Below the pieces are notes generated by a model. The model made no database searches and was not told where the DNA came from. It saw nothing but the letters and a program-made list of their open reading frames with translations. From assembly GCA_947177345.1 (NCBI GenBank), contig CAMWUB010000042.1:1-8825 (forward strand): a DNA stretch of 8,825 nucleotides, given 5' to 3'. This DNA comes from an uncultured Ruminococcus sp. GTDB taxonomy: Bacteria; Bacillota; Clostridia; Oscillospirales; Ruminococcaceae. The first letter of the stretch is position 1. Every line of letters starts with the position of its first letter. Positions 1 through 4,687 of this stretch are shown here, in pieces. Position numbers and translations under genes: made by a program.

Positions 1-512
1 CATTTTAAGTATATTCTTTTATCAAATGTATATCCATTTTCAACATAAACTGTTGAAGCCTCTGAAACAATAAACTCCGCAAAAGGTATTGAGGAAAACT
101 GATTTTTTACAGCAGGGACTTCCTGGTATGTTCCATTTGTCACTTCACATCCATATATGTCATATGAATAGACAGTTTTAGTTATAGTCTTAGTTTTCTG
201 TCTGCCTTTTGCAAGAAACAGGCACATCAATCGTGGCGTTTCATGCAATTCATCAGCAGAAACATAATTTTCTTCATCAACAGTTGTCCGAATATCCGCA
301 AAATAACCATTTCTCTGCCATTCCCTGACAGCCTGCTCCGCCGTTACAGGACGGACATATGGATTAATCACATTACTTTGTAAATTGTTGTTCGCTGGTG
401 TCTGCGGTGGATTATCACCGGACGGCTCACTCTGAACGTAAATATTCATATTCATCATATTCATACTTTCTATTTTTGTTGATATAATTGGTATAAACGG
501 TGAATCTGCCAT
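1..512 (-). CDS. Hypothetical protein, N-terminal part (runs off the left edge)
   Basis: The frame is open for 170 codons from the ATG at 512-510 to the window edge, with no stop. The start is supported by an AAAGGAGGAG ribosome-binding site just before it and a near-consensus promoter further upstream. I do not recognise the protein. The first 50 residues are low in complexity: a run rich in Met and Asn (MNMMNMN, about residues 17-23), then a Pro/Asn/Gln-rich stretch. After that comes a more ordinary soluble-looking region with EQAVREWQRNGYF (about 59-71) and a basic Lys/Thr patch (KTKTITKT, about 106-113). No signal peptide or membrane segment is visible in the part seen. It is transcribed away from the rightward element cluster. 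It could be an accessory gene of the element; no function is assigned. Confidence 0.7.
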   Translation of the reverse strand, partial: MADSPFIPIISTKIESMNMMNMNIYVQSEPSGDNPPQTPANNNLQSNVINPYVRPVTAEQAVREWQRNGYFADIRTTVDEENYVSADELHETPRLMCLFLAKGRQKTKTITKTVYSYDIYGCEVTNGTYQEVPAVKNQFSSIPFAEFIVSEASTVYVENGYTFDKRIYLK

Positions 513-539
513 ATATACTCCTCCTTTTCTGTTTGTAAT

Positions 540-568
540 ATTATACCATATATTTTGTATTATTTCAA
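540..568 (-). promoter_or_regulatory. Sigma-A type promoter for the leftward gene at 1-512
   Basis: Read on the minus strand there is a -35 box TTGAAA (568-563), a spacer of exactly 17 bases, and a perfect -10 box TATAAT (545-540). This leaves a short leader of roughly 20 bases before the GGAGG of the gene. A second TTGAAA lies 28 bases further upstream (596-591) but has no good -10 partner. This is the clearest promoter in the window. Confidence 0.75.
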
Positions 569-659
569 GATATTCTGTAAATATTAACAATTTCAATTAT
601 ATATCATAACAGTGAATCTATGTCAGGTACTGATTTTACGAAAATGGTGTGACCGCATA

Positions 660-690
660 GGTTATCCGCCTCCGGGCGGAGCATAGAACC
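660..690 (+). promoter_or_regulatory. Leader hairpin with a UNCG-type loop before the DUF960 gene
   Basis: TCCGCC (665-670) pairs with GGCGGA (675-680) across the four-base loop TCCG. The loop closed by C-G matches the very stable cUNCGg tetraloop class. An outer GGTT (660-663) can pair with AACC (687-690). No U-tract follows, so it is unlikely to be a terminator. It ends about 9 bases before the AAAGGAGG (699-706) of the DUF960 gene, so it would sit in that gene's 5' leader and could affect mRNA stability or translation. The role is inferred. Confidence 0.45.
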
Positions 691-714
691 ACAATCAGAA
701 AGGAGGCTAAAACA

Positions 715-999
715 ATGTTCAATAACCAGCGTTACATAACAAGGGGTATTGATTCTGAAATTCCGTTTGAACTTCAGCTTTTCATGTGGGAATGTATCGA
801 CAGACTGCCGGAAGAATGTGATTACTTTCAGGTGTTCAGACTTGAAAATCTGAACGGCATTCAGCGAATCACGCATTTTTCGGAACAGCCGGAATACCAT
901 ATGGAATACCTTATTCCAACGGGCAACCCCATTACAGCAAAGGTCTACATCATAGATAGTGACACATACAGCACAATGCTTTTAGCAGAAGAATATTAA
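715..999 (+). CDS. DUF960 family protein
   Basis: This 94-residue protein matches what I know of the DUF960 family across its whole length. It begins MFNNQRYITRGI, continues with EIPFELQLFMWECID (residues 15-29), has DYFQVFRLE in the middle, and ends with PITAKVYIID followed by STMLLAEEY. Its length is typical, so it looks complete. The function is unknown; family members are small soluble proteins found on plasmids, phages and integrative elements of Firmicutes. The start is supported by AAAGGAGG eight bases before the ATG. It is the first gene of the rightward cluster and is followed by a strong terminator-like hairpin, so it may be transcribed partly on its own. No clear sigma-A promoter was found in the AT-rich gap upstream. 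Confidence 0.85.
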   Translation: MFNNQRYITRGIDSEIPFELQLFMWECIDRLPEECDYFQVFRLENLNGIQRITHFSEQPEYHMEYLIPTGNPITAKVYIIDSDTYSTMLLAEEY

Positions 1000-1012
1000 C
1001 CCGCACGACAAA

Positions 1013-1050
1013 GCCCTCCCGATTAATTTCGGGAGGGCAATTTTTATTTT
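1013..1050 (+). terminator. Rho-independent terminator between DUF960 and the amidoligase gene
   Basis: A perfect 10-bp stem, GCCCTCCCGA (1013-1022) with TCGGGAGGGC (1029-1038), encloses the six-base loop TTAATT and is followed by the T-rich tract AATTTTTATTTT. The reverse direction has no T-tract, so it acts on rightward transcripts. The next gene's ribosome-binding site begins only three bases after the tract. Confidence 0.87.
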
Positions 1051-1052
1051 AT

Positions 1053-1057
1053 GGAGG
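1053..1057 (+). promoter_or_regulatory. Ribosome-binding site that decides the amidoligase start
   Basis: GGAGG lies eight bases before the ATG at 1066. An in-frame ATG at 1051 overlaps this site and has only the terminator's T-tract in front of it, so it cannot be well initiated. The start is therefore taken as 1066, five codons later than the longest reading frame. Confidence 0.75.
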
Positions 1058-1065
1058 TCAAATCA

Positions 1066-2157
1066 ATGGAAGAAGAAAAAATCTACTGCATCCACTGCGG
1101 TGAAGTAATCGAGGGTGATGACTACGACACCATCTACGGCGAGCCAATCTGTCAGGACTGTGTTGATGACTACACAGTGGTCTGTGACCGTTGTGACGAG
1201 ATTATCTGGGACTGTGACTCGTACAGCGACGGAAATACCTGTCTTTGTGGTCACTGCTATGACAACTACTACACACGATGTGATGAGTGCGACACAATCA
1301 TTCACAATGATGACACATACGAATACGATGACTGCTATTACTGCCACGACTGCTATCAGGATATCCGCAGAAAAGATTCAATTCACGAATACAGTTACAA
1401 GCCTGAACCGATTTTCTACGGTGACAGTAACCGTTATTTCGGTGTTGAGCTTGAAATCGACGGAGCAGGCAAAGACGAGGATTACGCAGAGGAAATCCTT
1501 GATATCGCCAACGAGGACGACGAACATATTTACATAAAGTCCGACGGAAGCCTTGAAGACGGCATGGAGATTGTAACGCACCCGATGTCACTTGAATATC
1601 ACAAGGATTTCTGCTGGGACAGGGTTATGAAAAAAGCAGTGTACCTTGGTTATCGTTCGCACCAGACAAGCACCTGCGGACTTCATATTCACGTTAACCG
1701 TAATAGTTTTGGTCTTGACCGTGACGAGCAGGACGAAGTTGTTTCAAGAATTCTGTACTTTGTAGAACACCACTGGAACGAGATGCTGAAATTTTCAAGA
1801 CGTTCCGAGTACGCTATGAACCGTTGGGCTGCAAGATACGGCTATGAAAACTCACCAAAAGCAATCATGGATAAGGCTAAGAAAAGTTATGGTCGCTACG
1901 TTGCTGTTAATCTCTGTAACCGCCATACTATTGAATTCCGTTTGTTCAGAGGTACGCTCAAACACAATACCCTTATCGCAACGCTTGAACTCGTCAACAA
2001 AATCTGTGAACTTGCTGTTCTGATGGACGATGACGGAATTTCAAAAATATCGTGGTCTGAATTTGTAGCAGGAATCAAAGAGCCCGAACTCATTCAGTAT
2101 CTCAAAGAGAGAAGTCTTTACATCAACGAAAAAGTTACAATAGAGGAGGAATTTTAA
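1066..2157 (+). CDS. Putative amidoligase (COOH-NH2 ligase family) with three N-terminal zinc-ribbon repeats
   Basis: The 363-residue protein has two parts. Residues 8-103 are three tandem 32-residue modules, each with Cys at module positions 1, 4, 22 and 25 (C8/C11/C29/C32, C40/C43/C61/C64, C72/C75/C93/C96). These look like three zinc ribbons and are rich in Asp and Tyr. Residues about 120-363 resemble the putative amidoligase family, a glutamine-synthetase-like fold thought to join a carboxyl to an amine using ATP. Visible marks are FGVELEID (125-132), SDGSLEDGMEIVTHP (159-173), CGLHIHVN (204-211) and the Arg-rich strand TIEFRLFRGT (288-297); the acidic, His and Arg residues fit metal-ATP binding. 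The stop is two bases before the amidotransferase start, so the two are probably translated together and work together. The substrate is unknown. The ligase assignment rests on motifs and family knowledge. Confidence 0.85.
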   Translation: MEEEKIYCIHCGEVIEGDDYDTIYGEPICQDCVDDYTVVCDRCDEIIWDCDSYSDGNTCLCGHCYDNYYTRCDECDTIIHNDDTYEYDDCYYCHDCYQDIRRKDSIHEYSYKPEPIFYGDSNRYFGVELEIDGAGKDEDYAEEILDIANEDDEHIYIKSDGSLEDGMEIVTHPMSLEYHKDFCWDRVMKKAVYLGYRSHQTSTCGLHIHVNRNSFGLDRDEQDEVVSRILYFVEHHWNEMLKFSRRSEYAMNRWAARYGYENSPKAIMDKAKKSYGRYVAVNLCNRHTIEFRLFRGTLKHNTLIATLELVNKICELAVLMDDDGISKISWSEFVAGIKEPELIQYLKERSLYINEKVTIEEEF

Positions 2158-2159
2158 TT

Positions 2160-3134
2160 ATGTGTGCATTATTCGGCTGGCTTGACTACAAGCATATTGT
2201 ACCTTATAAAGTCATGAAGAAACTTACTCAGGCACTCGCCAACGCCGCTGAGGAACGTGGCACTGATGCAGCAGGAATTTCATATATTCGTGACGGAAAA
2301 GTCGTTATCTTCAAACGCCCGAAACCTGCCCATAAAATCCACTTCAATGCTCCCGACGGCACAACAGCAGTTATGGGACACACCCGTCTGACAACTCAGG
2401 GCAATCAAAAGTTCAACCAGAACAACCACACGTTTTATGGTTATGCGGACAAGAATTTTGCGTTTGCACATAACGGTGTACTCTACAACGACCAGGAACT
2501 TCGCAAAACAAAAAACCTGCCTGACACTCACATCGAAACAGATAGCTATGTTGCAGTACAGCTTATTGAACAGCAGAAAAAACTTGATTTTGACAGTCTG
2601 AAAAATATGGCTGAAACGGTACAGGGCAGCTTCAACTTTACTGTACTTGATGAGGATAATTCGCTGTATATCGTCAAAGGCTCTAACCCTATGTTCCTAA
2701 TTCACTTCCAGGAAATCGGTCTGTATGTTTATGCATCGACAGAATCAATCATGAAGAATGCACTGAAAAAAGTTGGTATGAAAAATATCCCATACATAAA
2801 AATCGAAACAGCTCATGGTGATATTATCAGAATCGACAGCAACGGTTTTCTGTCACGTTCAGAGTTTGAGGATAAAGACGATTTCAAATATACTTCATGG
2901 CTGAAATACTCCTATGATGATTTAGACGATGGCTACTATACTCAGCACGAACAGTTACTTTTTGACATCTGCAATACTTTTGGTGTTGACGAAGACGACA
3001 TTGCTCTATTGCTGGACTACGGCTACAGCTCGGACGAAATTGAAGAGATGCTCATGGACTGCGACCTGCTCCATTCAACTATACAGAACATCAAGTGTCC
3101 GGATTATTACGACGATTTTCAAATGGAAATGTAA
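2160..3134 (+). CDS. Stand-alone class II glutamine amidotransferase domain protein
   Basis: The 324-residue protein begins MCALFGW, so Cys2 becomes the N-terminal nucleophile once Met is removed, as in Ntn-type (class II) glutaminases. Further family marks are RGTDAAG (33-39), GHTRLTTQG (73-81, substrate-binding Arg76), FAHNGVLYN (102-110, oxyanion-hole Asn-Gly), ETDSY (126-130, substrate-binding Asp128), GSFNFTVLD (156-164) and SNPMFLIH (175-182). The domain should release ammonia from glutamine. No synthase, sugar-isomerase or phosphoribosyltransferase domain follows, so it is not GlmS, PurF or AsnB. The acceptor enzyme is probably the adjacent amidoligase. Residues about 231-324 form an acidic, Tyr-rich tail with two predicted helices around 264-302. 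The start is supported by AGAGGAGG (2142-2149) inside the end of the previous gene. Catalytic assignment is firm; pathway is inferred. Confidence 0.9.
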   Translation: MCALFGWLDYKHIVPYKVMKKLTQALANAAEERGTDAAGISYIRDGKVVIFKRPKPAHKIHFNAPDGTTAVMGHTRLTTQGNQKFNQNNHTFYGYADKNFAFAHNGVLYNDQELRKTKNLPDTHIETDSYVAVQLIEQQKKLDFDSLKNMAETVQGSFNFTVLDEDNSLYIVKGSNPMFLIHFQEIGLYVYASTESIMKNALKKVGMKNIPYIKIETAHGDIIRIDSNGFLSRSEFEDKDDFKYTSWLKYSYDDLDDGYYTQHEQLLFDICNTFGVDEDDIALLLDYGYSSDEIEEMLMDCDLLHSTIQNIKCPDYYDDFQMEM

Positions 3135-3173
3135 ACAATAAAATTTAACGACATAATCTGAAAATTAAAAAAT

Positions 3174-3224
3174 AATACCGCCCAACATATAAATAAAAAA
3201 ATATATGAAAGGCGGTATTTTTTT
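3174..3224 (+). terminator. Terminator-like hairpin that contains the excisionase ribosome-binding site
   Basis: AATACCGCC (3174-3182) pairs with GGCGGTATT (3211-3219). Inside the loop CATATA (3186-3191) pairs with TATATG (3202-3207), giving a two-tier hairpin. It is followed by a T run that ends at the ATG of the next gene (3225). The only Shine-Dalgarno-like bases, AAAGGCGG (3208-3215), lie in and beside the 3' arm. The structure could therefore stop transcription from the cargo genes, mask translation of the excisionase, or do both. The element has no other obvious terminator after the amidotransferase gene. Confidence 0.65.
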
Positions 3225-3437
3225 ATGAATTTATCTACATTCAACTCAAATGACGAGCTTCCGCTCACATTAACAGCAAAAGATGTAGCCGGATATTTAA
3301 GCATCTCGCTGACTTCCGGCTACAATCTTATGAACTCAAAAGGATTTCCGGTTCTGAAACTCGGCAAACAGCTCCGTGTGACCCGTGATAATTTTTTGAA
3401 CTGGCTTAACAACACAAACGAGGTGATTTACAAATGA
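3225..3437 (+). CDS. xis: Excisionase-like helix-turn-helix protein
   Basis: This 70-residue protein has the layout of the small excisionase/MerR-like winged-helix DNA-binding family. LTAKDVAGYLSIS (about residues 16-28) is the first HTH helix pair, GYNLMNSKGFPVLKLGKQLRV (32-52) holds the recognition helix and wing, and NFLNWL (56-61) is the closing helix. In Tn916-like elements such a protein binds near the element ends and directs the integrase toward excision. Its TGA overlaps the ATG of the integrase gene (ATGA), so the two are translationally coupled. Its ribosome-binding site is buried in the hairpin at 3174-3224, which suggests tight control. It is intact even though the integrase is frameshifted. 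The family call is strong; a true excision role is inferred from position. Confidence 0.87.
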   Translation: MNLSTFNSNDELPLTLTAKDVAGYLSISLTSGYNLMNSKGFPVLKLGKQLRVTRDNFLNWLNNTNEVIYK

Positions 3438-4634
3438 AAAAAGGCAATAACGAAGGCTCAATCCGCAGACGTTCCAACGGCACCTGGGAAGGACGTTATT
3501 CTGATGGTCGTGACGACAACGGCAGACAGATTCAGCGTTCCGTCTATGGCAAAACACGTAAGGAAGTCGCCGAAAAACTCAACGCCGTACTCCATAACAA
3601 GCAGACAGGTTCCTATGTTACTCCGAACAGACTCCTGCTGAAAGACTGGCTGATTCAGTGGCTTCAGAACTATGCTTCTGTAAGCATAAGACCGTCCACC
3701 TACATAAGCTATGAGGGATATGTCCACAATCACATTATCCCGATATTAGGCGATATTCCGATACAACAAGTTACTCCTGCCATAATTCAGAACTTCTACA
3801 ATCAGAAATTTGAAAACGGCAGAACTGACGGAAAGGGAGGTCTTTCCGCAAAGACAATCCGAAATCTTCATAATATGCTTCACCAGGCTATGGAGCAGGC
3901 TTGTATAAATGGAATAATAATAAGCAATCCAACTCACGGAACAGTAATCCCACGACAAGAAAAACGCGAAATGCGTGTACTGTCCATTGACGAACAAACA
4001 AAACTTTTAAGCGTAATACAATACTCACAGACTAGGATTTGCGATACTGTTCGACCTTGCCACTGGTCTGCGTATCGGCGAACTCTGTGCATTACGCTGG
4101 ACTGATGTGAATTTCAACAGGTGTACTATCAAAATAAGCCGTACTCTCCAGCGTATCAAGAAAAATCTGAACGAGCTTGAAGAAATCGACGAGGACGATG
4201 AAGATACCTGCTCCACTACCCTTATTGAAGGCAATGTGAAAACTCCAAAAGGTTACAGGGAAATTCCAGTTCCGCAGAATGTCTGGATAAAACTGCTTGA
4301 ATACAAGGAACGTCAGCAGCAGGAATATATGTATTTAGGTGTTCCGATTATGCCAAATGGATTCGTATTCTCAATGCCGTTCGGTACGTGCGTTGAACCT
4401 CATACAATGCGTGACGCTCTTAATTATCTGCTTAAAATTGCAGAAATAGAACACGCTAATTTTCACGCTCTCCGTCATACTTTTGCAACAAGAGCTATCG
4501 AAAACGGCGTAAACGTCAAGGCTCTCAGTGACATCTTAGGTCATGCAACTGTACAAATAACAATGGACTTATACTGTCACTCATCAATTGACCTTATGCG
4601 TGACAGCATGAACAAAATTTCTGGACTTTTCTGA
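3434..4634 (+). pseudogene. int: Tyrosine recombinase (integrase), Tn916-like, split by a frameshift
   Basis: Joined, the two frames encode about 400 residues, close to the usual length of Tn916-type integrases. The first frame (3434-4105) has an arm-binding three-strand domain (GSIRRRSNGTWEGRYSDGR, about residues 8-26) and a core-binding helical domain (about 65-165). The catalytic domain continues in another frame to 4634: LATGLRIGELCALRW (catalytic Arg codon 4071-4073), VKTPKGYREIPV (the likely active-site Lys), HALRHTF (His and Arg), LGHATVQ (His), and MDLYCHS with the nucleophilic Tyr codon at 4572-4574. The switch lies between about 4017 and 4036 and needs one base to be skipped. Neither piece alone could recombine DNA. 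It may be a true mutation, a sequencing error, or less likely a programmed shift. GAGGTGAT (3420-3427) is the ribosome-binding site. Confidence 0.9.
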
Positions 4635-4641
4635 AAATATG

Positions 4642-4676
4642 GGCGGAGCTTAACTGCTCCGCCACTTTATTTTTTA
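4642..4676 (+). terminator. Terminator after the integrase gene
   Basis: GGCGGAGC (4642-4649) pairs with GCTCCGCC (4656-4663) over the loop TTAACT and is followed by ACTTTATTTTTTATATT. It begins eight bases after the integrase stop and lies in the gap between the integrase and the convergent res gene. On the opposite strand the stem is followed only by CATATTTTC, so termination of res from the other side would be weaker. Confidence 0.82.
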
Positions 4677-4687
4677 TATTGAAACTT

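Larger units (their letters stand above)
1..4676 (+). mobile_element. Integrase-proximal end of an integrative (ICE-like) element; other end outside the window
   Basis: An excisionase-like gene followed by a tyrosine integrase with a 4-base overlap, closed by a terminator, is the standard end module of Tn916-like integrative elements. DUF960 and amidoligase/amidotransferase genes are accessory types I associate with plasmids and conjugative elements of Firmicutes. The right limit is put at the terminator after the integrase, because the next genes converge on it and have a different job. No attachment-site repeat, relaxase or conjugation gene is visible, so the limits and the conjugative nature are inference. 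The integrase is frameshifted, so the element may be fixed in place. The left limit is only the window edge; the leftward gene at 1-512 may or may not belong to the element. Confidence 0.55.

Noticed and set aside
620..652. A possible 10-residue leader peptide before DUF960
   Set aside because: No ribosome-binding site precedes the ATG and the codons show no regulatory pattern; too short to support.
570..660. A sigma-A promoter for the DUF960 gene
   Set aside because: Candidates such as TTAACA with a 17-base spacer to TAACAG match the -10 box poorly; the AT-rich gap makes chance matches common.
604..900. A 98-codon leftward frame opposite DUF960
   Set aside because: It overlaps the DUF960 gene, which has family similarity and a strong ribosome-binding site; the antisense frame has neither.
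1115..1537. A 140-codon Thr-rich open frame inside the amidoligase gene
   Set aside because: It is a shifted reading of the Asp/Cys/Tyr-rich zinc-ribbon part; composition is an artefact and no start signal is present.
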